64,000 bases of DNA from Oryzias latipes (GCF_002234675.1 NC_019875.2:29385818-29449817), one strand, 5' to 3'. Shown: positions 11,720-30,078, counted from the first letter of the stretch. Notes: generated from the sequence alone by a model not told the origin. Numbers and translations are program-made.

Positions 11720-14700
11720 AATGTATAGACTTCTCAGCAGTGTGCATCATCTATGGCTGAAATCAAACCTTTAAACTACTCATAAAACTCAGAGTGTGAT
11801 TATTTTAACCTTATCCAGCCTGAAAAACATTTGCTGCAAACTGGCTTCATTAATGCAAAAAATAGAAAGAAAAAAATCTGTTCTGTCATGTTGCAACAGT
11901 TGATGTAGAAACCTTCCTAAAACAACCAATAATCCAGTGTTTGCAGCAGAAAAACAACTGTTTGTGTGCTTTCAGTATAAGATCATCCCTTTTTGACCGT
12001 TTTTCAACCCACAGCTGGATTTTTTGTGCGCGTTTTGTTGGCCTAACGGCAATTTTTTTTCCCGTGTGAAATTACTGTTCCCACTTCTGCTTTGATTCAC
12101 AAACAAAATGTCAGCCCAGGTGAACCTCACATGTGTGCGTGTGCATAATGTGCTGCTGTATCTTTTGGGTATTTCGATGTAAACTGTAGCTTTGAATGTC
12201 AAAACGTGCGTCATGCATGAACGACTGAGTCCTAATAAAGCTGTAAAGTGGGGGAGATGGCCGCTGTAGTGGATGCACTGCGCCGGGGAATCATAACCAT
12301 CACAAATACGTCTTTATGTCTCCTCCAAATCATCTGGAGCTTCACTCATTTGTGCACTCGAACAAACCCAATGGCGTTTGTTGTTTCATGACGCCCTGCA
12401 GATCAAATCCAGAAGTTTTCATCGCGCAAAAGCGCCAAAATGTTCAGCAACTTCACAGTCAATTCAAGCCGTTCTCTTTGAAAAGTGATGACGAGTATAA
12501 ATAACTTTATATAAAGTTAGAAGAATGAGTCACTGTTGCAGCAGATTCCACTAAATGTTCCACCACGCATGACGATGATCTCTCCAGAGCTGAAGCCACA
12601 GGTGATTGGTGGCTCCTCCTGCAAACGTGCTCTGCTGAAAGCACAAGAACGTTTAAGCTAATGTCTTCTACTTATAGGGACTCCCACGGATTTATTTGGA
12701 TCACATGAAGGACAGGCAGGTTATTCTGAAGCTGACTGGGATCACCATGGCAACTAATTAGTCAAGGAAAAAGACCAGATTGCAGATATGGGTGTTTAAC
12801 TCTTTTTTACAGCCCCACCAAGAAAAAACAGCAATAAAAATCGTTCTATTTCTCATTTTACTGGGTAAAAGACACACTATTCGTGTTTTTAAAAATGATT
12901 TTATCCAAAGTGTGCACAAACATTCAGTCGAGCATGAAGATAAAGGAAGAGGAACCAAACAAGTGAGCATTTATTTTTCAGTTTAAAGGATGATATGATT
13001 TAGAGTTACGGGAGGGTTTGGTTTGAGTCATAAATACTGTTTACTAAAATATTTTGAGCTTTTGGAGACAAAAATGTTTTTGAAAACAGTCTGAGACTTT
13101 GTGGAGTTTAGACGCAGACTTCTGCTCTTCAAAGAACGTGTCCCGTTTTTCTGACGCTGGAGGACAAATAGATTGAAAATTACAACTCTGAGTATTTCTT
13201 TATTCAAATCGTTGAGAACCGGACAAAAAAACACAGTTTGAAAACGAGACGGTGGGCGGAGCCACAAGCTCCCTGCTCCGCCCCTTTCTGATGCAGACAC
13301 ATAGATCCATGAACGTCTTTGTTTTCCTGGTCTGAGCTGGAATCTGGGTCTAAACTGGACGTCTGGATAGCTCCGATATTGTTGGACAGTTTGGGGTGTG
13401 AGGGGCTGTGAACAGAGAGCTCTCAGTGAAGGGTCCCGCCCACAGCTCAGAGTTAAAATTCCCACCCAGTCTAATCCCAAAACGTGCAGTAACCACGCTT
13501 GTCCACAGGGAAAAACGTAACGGCTCTACAAAAACGGGCTTTCTATTGTGAGATGGCTCCGTTTCATTTTCTATGAGCCTTCTGAGGATCACGTGACGTT
13601 TCAGTCTTTTCCCGCTCTGAACAAAAAACATGGCGGATTCTCACTATTTCTCGGTGGAAAATCCCAACAAAATAATACATTTTGAGGACTAATCTTTCTT
13701 TTTTCAACAAGAAAACACCCTTTACTTTAATAATATGCGTTCATTTTGGACATAAAGTTCGTAGTTTGTTTGTTTGGTTCAACTTTTTCTCAAAAAGGCT
13801 CTGATATTGTAAAATAACAAGGTTATTTCTTTTTTCATTCTTATTTGCAGACGTGCGCGAGGGTCACAGGACAAGTACGTTTCTCTTTTTTCAGCAGAAA
13901 ATGCCCTTTTCGTAGAAACGCTACGTTTTTCCTTGTGGACAAACGTAGCTATAGACGCTTTGGGATGAGACAAAAGAGCCTACAGACAAAAAGCTTTTGT
14001 AAAAATGTGTTTTTCTTTTTCACTTTAGAGGATCTTCAGAAGCTTTTGCCACAGAACTCCTCTGACTTTAATTCTTAAATCAATTTAATCTAACCTTAAA
14101 TGTTACTCAATGAATTTTAATATAGAATTTGTTTGAATTTGAAAACTTTCCATGCTACATTCCTGCATTTAATTGTCATGAAAAAAAAAGTTTTTAATGG
14201 AATTTGTGACTTAAAGAAAATGTGAGTTTTTAAGTCAAGGAATTCAAGATGACGTTTGAAATAAATTTGGTTTCATGAGTCCGTTGGCTCTTCCTAACGA
14301 GGATTCATTTAAATCAATTCATTCATTTTGTTCTTTTTACTCACAAAGTACATGTTTTGACGGCTGACAGTTCAGACTCCCTACTTGTCTTTTTATCTAA
14401 ATGCAGTTTCTGTGCTTTCACCAAACCTCCAGCCGACAGAGACCAACAGATTTACAGACGTCAGAGGTGCAGGCAGCCGGACTGGAGCTGTTTTTTTTGT
14501 TTGGTTCGTGATGTCCCTGATGTTCTGCCAGTCTGTCCAGGCTGCATGCGGCTCTCTCACACCGTGAACACACTCCGGCTCAGAGTGACCCTGAAATGGA
14601 GAAACGAGAGCAGAAAATGGGGAGATGGATGATCCTGGACCTCCAGAATCACAGCATCTCTGGCAACAACTTTCTTTCTGACGGCACATTTTGATTCAGG

Positions 14701-16290
14701 CTTATCTTATCTTCTTGACTTCACTTACAATGCTTTGCAGTTTAACGTTCCCCATTTGAGTATTATTGCAAAACATATTCAGCTAATCTTTGTAAAGAAA
14801 CAGCCCATAATCTGAATGGTAGCAATGCCTAAAGTCTGTTTAGCTGTTGGTTGAGAAACAATCGTGAATCCTTTGTCAAATCTTTTCTCAGGACATGAAA
14901 TGTCTCCTTAAAAGGAGCCTTTTTGGAGGCGCAGTAGTTCTGGGACCCAGAGCTGCGCCTCCTGCACAGATTCTGTTTTATTTTTCCATTTCACAGCTCC
15001 GTGGTTTGTCACCAGCTGGCTTTCGTGAAACTCTTCAAGACGGGGTGGCGCTCTCCGCCGCAGCTGACAGTCCCTAACGGTGAAAAGATAAGAGGGGTCC
15101 TCGGAGGTTGGAGAGGCAAAATGAAATCACTCAGTGCTGAGAGCATTGATGAAACGGTCCACTGTAATTACCCACATCCTTTCATTGTTCTCCCACTTTC
15201 TGCATCCCAAGATGCACCTGAATTAGAAGCCTGTTAAACATGGTAAACGTGAAGAATGTAACTTATGAATTATGAGCTGGAAAACAGATTAAAAAAAAGA
15301 AATTTTAGAAATTGTTTTTAGAAATTTTCCAAAGAGCCAACATTTTACCAAGAAATTTCAAAATAAATGTTTATGTTTGTTATTCCTTGTTTTTTTTTGC
15401 TTCAGCTTTATTTTGAAATAAAAACAGCAGCATTGAGGCTGAATGTTTGACGCCCATTGATGCAAACACACATTAAACCATTTTTGATTCAAACTGACCT
15501 TAATTTAGCGTCTACTTGAAAGTGAAAACATGAGGGAAGTTTTTTTTTTCCAAAGCTGGAAATAAAAACAGGCGTAAAGAAGTGACGCTTCTGCAAAGGG
15601 GATTGTGGTCCTGATGCTGTGCAGACCCGTCCTTCAATTCAAACTCCAGAAAAACATTTTCAAAACCTTTTTTTTCAATTATACAAACAAAAAAAAAATA
15701 TTCTTGAAAGCAGATCAGTTTTGAGAGTTTCAGGAAAAGGACAAATCTTTCAACTGTCTATAATTAAAACATTTTCAATTCTAAAAAAAACAAGAATGAA
15801 AATGTTTCTGTATTTTTCCAATCGAAGCTCAGATCCAGTCTGTCAAATGTTGTAAACTCAATTAGACCTCAGATGAAATAAAGATTGAAATTAGAAAAAC
15901 ATTTAAAAAAAAAACCATATACTGCTATATGTTTTATTGGAGCGCTCCCCCATTTAAATGACAGCATTAATATTCAAATAAAAAAAAGCAAGTTTTTGCA
16001 AATTTATTCAGATGGTTTGTTTGATTATAGCATCTAAATAAAATGCCAATAAAAGCTTAAATATTAGAACGTCATGATAAATTATTAAACATTTACAGAC
16101 ATTAAAGGCAAGAAAACTGACTGTCCTGCTGAAAATTAAAACTTTCCAAAAGCAGGCATTTTATCTTTTTTTCTCTCGTGACGTTTTCGGGCAGTGTCTT
16201 TGGGGAGGGGGATCATACAAACGGCCCCCCAGACGGATTTACGATGCTGCCCCTCTCATGCGGGGGACAAAAGATTTTCTGTGTGAACTG
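11720..16290. other. Intergenic DNA between oprk1 and chmp5
   Basis: AT-rich sequence with many A and T runs. It contains a reverse-oriented copy of dispersed repeat family 1 (about 13130-13475). No conserved coding exon, tRNA or structured RNA was recognised; the open frames present are short and carry no known motif. Confidence 0.6.
13130..13475 (-). repeat. Dispersed repeat family 1, reverse copy
   Basis: On the minus strand this reads as the second half of the family: GTGGGCGGGAC, then GAGAGCTCTCTGTTCAC, then a stretch around ACGATTTGAATAAAGAAATA and a GTCCTCCAGCGTCAGAAAAA end. The same order is seen on the plus strand at 36450-36905 and 44515-44895. It is diverged and non-coding. Confidence 0.55.
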
Positions 16291-16299
16291 CAGTACCTC

Positions 16300-16481
16300 C
16301 ATTCACCACAGAGGGGCAGCAGCGCGTCCAGCTCCCTCATTGGCTGCGAGCGTTCATGCTAGCCAATCAGAGCCTTTTGCGTGTGCGGCGTCGCTTCCGG
16401 GTGACTTCTGGAGAAATCCTTTGCTTTTTGTATTTTAATCGAGTAAGTCTGAACGCTGCGAGTCGGGGAAAGGGCTCGAAC
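16300..16481 (+). promoter_or_regulatory. chmp5 promoter and 5' UTR
   Basis: The 180 bp before the chmp5 start is GC-richer than its surroundings. It carries a CCAAT-box match (AGCCAATCAGAG, about 16359) and an inverted CCAAT (CATTGGCTGC, about 16338), then an ETS-type CTTCCGGGTG near 16394. No TATA box is apparent. This fits a housekeeping promoter; the transcription start was not determined. Confidence 0.5.
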
Positions 16482-21149
<4,668 letters not shown>

Positions 21150-21454
21150 ACGCAGACGCCCGAAAGAGACTGCACTTCAACTGAATCCACTTTTCTATGT
21201 AGAGAAACGTTTCTACATGCCACGCATTTGAGCGGAGAACACTATGGTTGTGTCGCTGTCCTTGTGTCGTCATTTGTTACAGCTGTTGTGTTGGCGTGTG
21301 GCCTTATCAGTCATTTCTTTTTTGTTTAATCTTCTCGTCAATGTCAACAATAATTTATTTCACATTCTTCCAGTTTTCTGTGTTAGAGAAGTTGTTTGTT
21401 TTGAGCTTTTTCTCTATTAAAAATGTTTCTAGAATTTTAAAGTCACAGAATAAA
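21150..21454 (+). other. chmp5 3' UTR with poly(A) signal
   Basis: A canonical AATAAA lies at 21449-21454, about 300 nt after the stop codon and the first strong signal in this orientation. Confidence 0.6.
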
Positions 21455-21539
21455 TCCTTTGTTCTAACTAAACCCTAAGAAATTTGAATATTTGTTCACA
21501 TTTGATTAAATGTAGTATTTTTGTTTTGTATTCTTGAGC

Positions 21540-22010
21540 TTATAGGATACAGGGGCCCCCATAAAAAAAAAAGAAATAAACAAATATATGAGAATAAATT
21601 CATAAAATTATGAGGAAAAGGGAAACATTTTGAGAGAATAAAGTTGTAAAGTCAGGTTTTGTTTATTTTAGTAAATGTTCAAGTTTATTTTCATTAAATT
21701 ACAACCTTATTCACTTTTTTATTTCAAAATTGCAACATATTTAATTATATTTTTTATTCTATTCTAATAAAATTTTAACTTTTTTTTCTATAAACTGAAC
21801 AATTTTATTTTGAATAAAATTTTGACCTTTTTTCTTAAAATTTTACACCTTTATTCCTGTAAACTTTTTCTCAGGCGTTATTGATTGAGGACTCTGAAGT
21901 CTGCATGTGGGACGGACTGGTGACCTGTGCAGGGTGTGCCCTGCCTTTTTCTGGCCTGGACAGGCTCCCGTGACCCCAAAAAGGAATATAGCGGGTTGAG
22001 GTGGATGGAC
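21540..22010 (+). repeat. AT-rich degenerate tandem repeat followed by a LINE/SINE-type 3' tail
   Basis: From about 21590 to 21860 the sequence cycles through variants of an ATAAAGTT / TTTTTATTC motif, a decayed AT minisatellite. From about 21880 it reads GACGGACTGGTGACCTGTGC, then CAGGCTCCCGTGACCCC and a GGATGGAC end. That order matches the widespread 3' tail of fish L2-like LINEs and partner SINEs. No coding capacity remains. Confidence 0.55.
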
Positions 22011-22271
22011 AAACTCTTCTCTCCTCAATGCCTGAATAAGACTAACTTATTAACAACTGGCTCTTGTCATTTTTGGCCAAAAATGTTGGTCTCATGGCTT
22101 GACCTTACATCTTGAGGCCAGGCGTCCACAACCGAGGACATCTCATTGTGGGTTTTATTACCACTGTAGTTAAGTCTGATTACCTGGGGAAATGTGACTA
22201 CTAAACAAAAAAGGCATATCAAACAAGAGCTCGGCTTTCATTTTGTTCATTTGATGTTTTTTTTGTTGGTA

Positions 22272-22440
22272 TTAGGCTGGATGGCTCAGTTGGTTTAGAG
22301 TCTCGGGAGAAACCGGTTTTCAGTCCTGGGGGGTGCAATCATAGACTACAATGAGCCTCGTTCGGCGTGGGTCTTTGGGCTAGACCCTCTATCCTAGTGT
22401 CAAACTGTGTAGCCACAAGGGGTTGCACGTCTAGTATAAT
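22272..22440 (+). mobile_element. tRNA-derived SINE
   Basis: The head GGCTGGATGGCTCAGTTGG includes a good box A (TGGCTCAGTTGG); a degenerate box B (GGTTTTCAGTCC) follows about 35 nt later. A tRNA-unrelated body ends near GGGGTTGCACGTCT. This is the standard architecture of a tRNA-derived SINE. No target-site duplication was identified. Confidence 0.55.
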
Positions 22441-22589
22441 AAATATTTACTATTTTTACAAAGAGTAAGTAGTAATTTCCTGCAGTAGATCTCCATCCAC
22501 TATAGTAAACAGTGAGTTACTATTTGCAAATAGAGTTAAAAACTGAGCGCACGCCGTTTCTTTAAACCAAAAGAACATGGACTGGACAT

Positions 22590-22760
22590 TGTTTCCCACA
22601 ATGCATTTCATTTTTGTAGTTAAATTGGACGTGTAAGGGCATATACATATATAGAAAACAAAATACCTTGTCTCTAGAGTCTAGAGGGACTCGAACTTAC
22701 AATCTTTGAATCTCTTGTCAACGATTTATTTAGACATCCACTCTGCAAAAGCTGCTTGTT
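22590..22760 (-). pseudogene. Decayed tRNA-Arg(TCT) copy in a duplicated segment
   Basis: On the minus strand the sequence around 22695-22710 (AAGTTCGAGTCCCTC) matches the T arm, and the preceding AGAGATTCAAAGATTG matches the intron end and 3' anticodon stem of the intact tRNA gene at 23411-23502. The acceptor stem and D arm have decayed. The flank TTCCCACAATGCAT and TTTGTAGTTAA is shared with 23338-23370, so a block containing tRNA and flank was duplicated and one copy has degenerated. Confidence 0.6.
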
Positions 22761-23239
22761 GATAGAGTTCAAGCTCGCTAATTCTTGGAATTGATTTCCA
22801 ATCAAATCACACATTTTTGCTGATGGGGTTACCTGTTGCAGGTGCTAAAGGTATTTTTCATTTGGTGGTTTATACTAGATGTCCTCCGTTGTAGGTAAAC
22901 CAGCTGTGTTTTTCCGCTAATGGAAACGTGTAGTAAAATAACAAGTAAATCCCCTTTAATCTAACAATTAAAAAGTTATTTATGTGTGTTCATCTTTTAA
23001 ATCAACAGTCAGATTTTTTAATATTGTCAATACATCTGTATTTTTCACATAAATAATTTATTTTATGTTATTCTGCTGTAGTACATTAAATAGACCATTA
23101 TGATGTTTTAATGTGCAAAATCTCCAAAGTTTAATTTAGTGTATATTTCCGTTAGTAACAAATGTCATATACTATTAGGCATGCATATTTCACACATGGC
23201 AGAAGAGATCATGAAAGCCACGAGGCCGACATAAAACCT

Positions 23240-23300
23240 CCAAAATCGCACACGTTCCAAGCGGGGCTCGAACTTGCAACTTCAGGGTGTGTGTTATGAA
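23240..23300 (-). pseudogene. tRNA-like 3' fragment
   Basis: On the minus strand this reads AAGTTGCAAGTTCGAGCCCC, a T-arm/box-B-like sequence. No matching D arm or acceptor stem was found on the other side. It is possibly a third, more decayed copy of the nearby tRNA segment. Confidence 0.35.
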
Positions 23301-23410
23301 AGTTGGAAACTTTATATCGACTTACGGGCGCTGTCCTTTTCCCACAATGCATCACGTGTTTGTAGTTAACGCAGTATTTGAGGCGCATAAACTGTAAAAG
23401 TAAAAAAGTG

Positions 23411-23502
23411 CGACTCTGGTGGGACTCGAACCCACAACCTTTGAATCTCTTTTGATCGATTTAGCTAGAAGTCCAATGCGCTATCCATTGCGCCACAGAG
23501 CC
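23411..23502 (-). tRNA. tRNA-Arg (anticodon TCT) with a 19-nt intron
   Basis: Read on the minus strand: acceptor stem GGCTCTG pairs with CAGAGTC, followed by discriminator G. The D arm is GCGCAATGGATAGCGC, the anticodon loop CTTCTA, and the T arm GTGGGTTCGAGTCCCAC. The intron (GCTAAATCGATCAAAAGAG) follows position 37 as in vertebrate tRNA-Arg(TCT) genes; the mature tRNA is 73 nt. Box A (TGGCGCAATGG) and box B (GGTTCGAGTCC) are perfect, and a T6 run lies just downstream (plus-strand A run at 23402-23407) as a polymerase III terminator. It looks functional. It sits between chmp5 and bag1, on the opposite strand. Confidence 0.95.
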
Positions 23503-23689
23503 GGTTGGTCGAGTCAAGGTCTGCATAGAAAGCAAAATTTTCAACATTCGTGACTGACTGTCGGCGTTGGAAAGTTTAAGGATCAAACATTCAAACAGAA
23601 AAACACGCTTCGACATTATTTTTTAAATCTGTCTCTATATATTTATACGTATGTATATGGATAAAAAGGACCTTTTGAAATGCAGCGGA

Positions 23690-23787
23690 AAATCAGTCCG
23701 TCATTTCCGGTGCTGACCGGAAGTAGTTAGCTGTTAGCGGAGATAGCCGGGTGACTTGTGTTGAGGTTGAAGAACAAACACAAAGAC
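23690..23787 (+). promoter_or_regulatory. bag1 promoter and 5' UTR
   Basis: Two ETS-type motifs (ATTTCCGGTG near 23704 and ACCGGAAGTA near 23717) lie within 90 bp of the bag1 start. There is no TATA box. This fits a short housekeeping promoter. The tRNA gene upstream is on the opposite strand about 290 bp away. Confidence 0.5.
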
Positions 23788-25542
23788 ATGTCTGATCAAA
23801 CGATAAACCTGATAGTCAACTACGGTAAGAAAACGTTTTGAATTTTAAACAAACGGAGACTGAAGCGGCTCCGAGTCTTAGATGTGACTGTAGCTCAGAA
23901 ATCCTTTGCTTGTTGTTGTGTAGCCCAAACGCAAAAACCGGTTCTAGGAAAAACTTCTGCTGATCATGATGTGAAATGAACTATTTACTGTTAGGCATTG
24001 AATGTCTCAGCAAACTGCTTTACCTGTCTGCTCAAAATTCGAATTATGTTCATTTTTAATTGTGGATTCATAACAAATATAACGTGTCATCAAATGCTAA
24101 AAATAGCAGAAAAAAGGTTCAAATCAAAAGACTAATGAGGATCAGACTCTACAAATGGGTTTGATTATAATAAACTTTCAAGAAGTCTCACTTCATTACA
24201 GATTTTAAATGAAATAAATTGTAATTGATTAATTTTTGTTGGCTTCACAACTGAGGTTTGGCGATATGAATTCACACAAACCTGTTTTATTTATGTTCAC
24301 AACGTTATGACAACTGCATGAATGTCTGTTGATCAGGTTCAGTAAAACACAACATCAAACTAACGAGTCCAGATGACGGCAACGGGCCGGCAGTGAAGGA
24401 TTTATCAGAAGCTGTCTGTCAGGCCACCGGCGTTCCCCCCGCCTCTCAAAAACTCATCTTCAAAGGTTTGGGTTTGACCTACATTCTTTTTTTTTTTTTT
24501 TTTTGAATGCATCCCATAATTAGGCCTTGACTCCATGTCGCGGCATTGTGATAGTTTCTGAAAACGAAGATCTAAAGTGATCAACCAGCTGAGCGTTGTT
24601 GCAGTGTCGTGGTGATGCAGACAAAAACGGTTGTCGTGGTTACCAGTTTCTTTAATTTGCTAAAAACTATACATAAGGAAGACCAAATCTTTATTTCTGT
24701 ATTTTCTTTGACTTGGTGCGTCTGCAATTTTTTGCTAACATATTCTTCTTTCTTCAGGGAAGTCTCTGAAAGAGATGGACGAGAGGCTTTCCACCTACGG
24801 GATCAAAGACGGCTGCAAACTCATGATGATCGGGAAACGGGTAAGACGCTCGGGCGCCGCCCCTGATTGAGTTGGCGTGCGCACATCCCACTGACAACGC
24901 TGTACAAACAGAACAGTCCGGAGGAAGAAGCTGAGCTGAAGAAGCTGAAAGACATTGAGAAGTCGGTGGAAGTGACCGCCAAGAAGCTGGAGAAGGTGGA
25001 CGGGGAGTTGACGGGACTGAAGAACGTGAGCCACAGATCCTGGAGGGAGAAAAGCATCGTCAGATGGGTCGTTTCTTTGAGGTTTCACCTCTTTTCTTTG
25101 CTCTGCAGGGCTTCTTGGCCAAAGACCTCCAAGCTGAGGCTTTGAGCAAACTTGACCAGAGAGTTAAAGTTGCTGCTGAGCAGTTCATGAAGATTCTGGA
25201 GCAGATAGACGCCATAGTAATCTCTTTTTGGATTGAGCTTTTTATCCCTCGAGTGTTGGTCATTTCTAACACACTCCTCTCTCTCTCTCTCTTTCCTCTA
25301 AAGTCTGTCCCGGAGAATTTTAACGACTTCAGAGTGAAGAAAAGGGGCCTCATAAAAACCGTGCAGGTTAGCCAGTAGGTTTCTTTTTTTCTGCTTTTAC
25401 TGACGACGCTAAAAAAAATTGACTCCTATTTTTCTGTTTTTCGTGGCCTCAGGACTTCCTGGCCCAGTGCGACAGGCTGGAGGCGGGTATATCAGACCAC
25501 CTATCAAAGACCCAGTCCAAGAACTTGGCTCTGGCAGACTGA
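23788..25542 (+). CDS. bag1: BAG1 co-chaperone (ubiquitin-like + BAG domain), 7 exons, 207 aa
   Basis: Exons: 23788-23824, 24337-24465, 24758-24840, 24912-25025, 25109-25216, 25304-25366, 25453-25542, totalling 624 nt with consistent GT-AG junctions. The product is a nucleotide-exchange factor for Hsc70/Hsp70 that links chaperones to the proteasome and to survival signalling. Residues about 5-83 form a ubiquitin-like fold ([14 protein letters not shown], then [27 protein letters not shown]). Residues about 90-200 form the three-helix BAG domain ([35 protein letters not shown]-type helix). The length matches the short cytosolic isoform. No upstream nuclear-targeting extension was established, though a non-AUG start cannot be excluded. 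Confidence 0.94.
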
Positions 25543-26064
25543 AGCTGCTTCCCTTACTGTGTGCTATCTGTTGCTCTGTGAGCAAAGTGTACCAACGGCT
25601 TCAGATGTGGAGCAGATTTTATTTATTTCTCGGTGTGATGTGCTTCATAACGAAAGGAGACTTTGCTGAGATCATGAGGGTCAGCCGTAGGTGAAGATGC
25701 GTCTCAGACTCAGACATGGACTGGAGCGTCGGTGGTGCTTTGATGTTTACCGTAGATCAAATCCTCCGTCTGTCCTGTGGCGTTTTCCTCCCATCGGCCT
25801 TCAGCTGTTCCTCTCGGTCGCCGCCAGCCTGATCCACAGAAGTAAGTGAACCCTCTTTAGATGTTTCCACCACGTCAACTTGAAGAGGTTTGTGAATTTA
25901 CAGAGTTGTATTTTTGTTATAAAAAAAGGAGAAAGTCAAATTAGGCAAATCACATCATCATCAACTGACTTCTACTGTACATGTTCATCAAAATCACGAC
26001 GACTGCAGAAAAATGAATAAATTTTAAGCCAAAAAGACAGATCTCCAATGTTTGGACGTTTATT

Positions 26065-26150
26065 TCTGAAGTCCCGCTCCCATCATCTTCTGATCGATTT
26101 TCCCAGCATTCCTTAATGATGATGCCATTTTTAGCCAAAATCAGAGTAAG
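26065..26150 (+). repeat. Dispersed repeat family 1, forward fragment
   Basis: CCCATCATCTTCTGATCGAT followed by ATGATGCCATTTTTAGCCAA matches the start of the family. It is truncated after about 85 bp. A reverse-oriented fragment of the same family follows at 26240-26345, making a head-to-head pair. Confidence 0.55.
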
Positions 26151-26239
26151 CCAGCCCCCACTTCCCATCGCCCATCCTTTTATACAGTGAGCTTAATGGA
26201 AAGACCCACTCTGGGGAAACTGGTGTGTTTCTTTAACCT

Positions 26240-26345
26240 CTTCTTGGGGCATTTTTCTGATGATGGAGGACAAATATTTAAAAGAAATTCAGCTTAAATT
26301 GCAAATCTGAGGATTTCTTTATTCAACTTGTTGTGAATCAGGAGC
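26240..26345 (-). repeat. Dispersed repeat family 1, reverse fragment
   Basis: On the minus strand this reads through ACAAGTTGAATAAAGAAATC and a stretch ending GTCCTCCATCATCAGAAAAA, matching the 3' half of the family at about 36780-36850 and 44760-44840. It is adjacent to the LINE ORF1 fragment. Confidence 0.55.
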
Positions 26346-26349
26346 AGGC

Positions 26350-26695
26350 GAAAAAAAATGACGCTTGAAATCAACCCAAGAGACCCTGTGATCGCAAGGT
26401 CATCCGCTCTGGAACACGGCGCCAAGTCATCCACCGTTCGCTCCAGGAGTTCCATCCTTAGATCTTTTTGATCGATGATGGCCTTTGGCTCCTGGGTCTC
26501 TTCTTCCACAAGGTGTTTTCAGATGTTTTACCACTTCACTGACGACCTTTGACATGAAGTTCAGAGATTCCTTAATATCTGCAATTTCAGCAGCTAATTT
26601 GGTTTTACTGGTCATGTTGCTCCGAGTCTCGGTTAAAGATGAAGCTGCTCTGCTCAGTCCTCTTCTTTTTGGACACAGTAACTGCTAATCGTCAA
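26350..26695 (-). mobile_element. LINE ORF1 fragment (L1/Tx1-like coiled-coil protein)
   Basis: Two minus-strand frames carry an ORF1-like N-terminus (KKKRTEQSS, then MTSKTKLAAEIADIKESLNF) followed by a coiled-coil segment (KDLRMELLERTVDDL, then SRADDLAITG). The order of a Ser/Lys-rich head, a heptad-like coiled coil and a DDL-x-ITG motif is typical of ORF1 proteins of L1-type LINEs in fish. The frame shifts between the two parts, and no reverse transcriptase is present, so this is a dead fragment. Confidence 0.5.
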
Positions 26696-27093
26696 CATGA
26701 TCGAGTGCCGGTAGTTTAAAGTGGATAAATGTAGCGTAAATACCGATATCTTGATGATTGAAGGATGACGCCATGTTTTTTGGATTTTTGATGGATTGTA
26801 TCAGGCCTCCATTCCAAGAATGGCACCAGTCTGCCTCCTTCAGGGAGGCAGGAACAGGAAGTGACCCAAGCGATGTTATTAGAACAGATGGTGACCGCCA
26901 TCGTTGAACCCACAATGACGTGCAGAAGTGACTGGATTCCTTCATAGGAATCCCTTAATGATCCACCTTCAGCTGTTCTAGAACATGAGGTTGTTTCTGT
27001 GACATGAAGACGTCATGGCGCCGGTGAATCACGCCGACTCATCACATCCCATATAATAACTTTTTCTGAAAAGCCAAAATCATTTCAGGACAC

Positions 27094-27278
27094 TTTATTC
27101 TGAAAGAAAGAAGACGTCTGGTCTGTGCAAAGGAGCTTTAAAGTAGGATTGGTGGAGGACCCAGAGGTCCCGCAAGCAGCTTCAACAAAACACCGCTGGC
27201 AGGTTCAGCCGTGACGCCACAACAGCCAACGCCGTCCAACATGAAGAACGCCGTGACCTTTGGACAGGCGGCGAGTCT
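27094..27278 (-). other. myl12-type gene 3' UTR with poly(A) signal
   Basis: On the minus strand AATAAA lies at 27099-27094, about 180 nt after the stop codon. It is the only canonical signal nearby, giving a short 3' UTR. Confidence 0.65.
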
Positions 27279-29220
<1,942 letters not shown>

Positions 29221-29769
29221 TTACGGTTTGACCGATGGGACAGATCCTTAGAATTTAGGACGTTTAGTTTGTGAAGCAGAAACTAAAACTTCTGTGAAAC
29301 AGAAGCTCTACCTGGAAGTACATCCATCCAATTTTTATTCTAATTTCTTTAGAGTAAGGAGGAATGATGGTAAGTTTCAGCATAAACTTGACATTTGTTG
29401 TTACCAACCAATATTAATATTGATCTCTGATTTCTTTTAAATAAAAGGTCTCTTGGGTTTAGTATTACATGTTAATAGATTATTGTAATAAATCGATCGT
29501 GTGCTGGATTACAGGTTTTGTTTGCATTGAGTAGTTTCTATAAACAAAACACCTTTTTTGTTGTTGCTGAAAAGCCCTATAAGTTAAAGTTTAAGGAATC
29601 AACTGATGTGGTGTGTTTGGTATTATTTTGGAAAAATACATTATAAAATGATGCAGCTAAACTGTGATTTTAAAGCACAAAAACTTACAGCGGAATTTTT
29701 ATTCTAAACTTATTTTGAGTTTTATTATGATTTGATCCTTTTTTTTTAAATAATAACAGCTTATTCATG

Positions 29770-29800
29770 GGATTTTATTAATTGTCATAAATAAATAAAA

Positions 29801-29854
<54 letters not shown>

Positions 29855-29872
29855 TTTTATTTATTTTTTTAA
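29770..29872. repeat. (AT)n microsatellite inside a palindrome
   Basis: An AT dinucleotide run of about 48 bp (29803-29850) is flanked by AAATAAATAAAAATC on the left and its exact complement GATTTTTATTTATTT on the right. The unit is a nearly perfect inverted repeat of about 80 bp. It lies in the 5' intron of the myosin light chain gene. Confidence 0.85.
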
Positions 29873-30078
29873 AGAAAAAACAACGCATTTTATTTATAAA
29901 ACAAACAAAACATAATTTTTTATCTCATCATCATCTCTTGACCTAATTAAAACGGTGAGCTAGCTTTAGCTTTAGCCGCTACACGGGATTACTTCCGCGC
30001 ATCTCCGCTGACCTTAAATCGATTAAAACTAATCTGTTTACAGAATTAAAGACCGAAAAAATAACCCGAATGACCCAC

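Larger units (their letters stand above)
25543..27090. other. bag1 3' region and bag1-myl12 convergent spacer
   Basis: bag1 (+) and the myosin light chain gene (-) converge here. A possible bag1 poly(A) signal is AATAAA at 26016-26021. The rest is repeat-derived: two oppositely oriented fragments of dispersed repeat family 1 and a reverse-oriented LINE ORF1 fragment. Confidence 0.55.
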
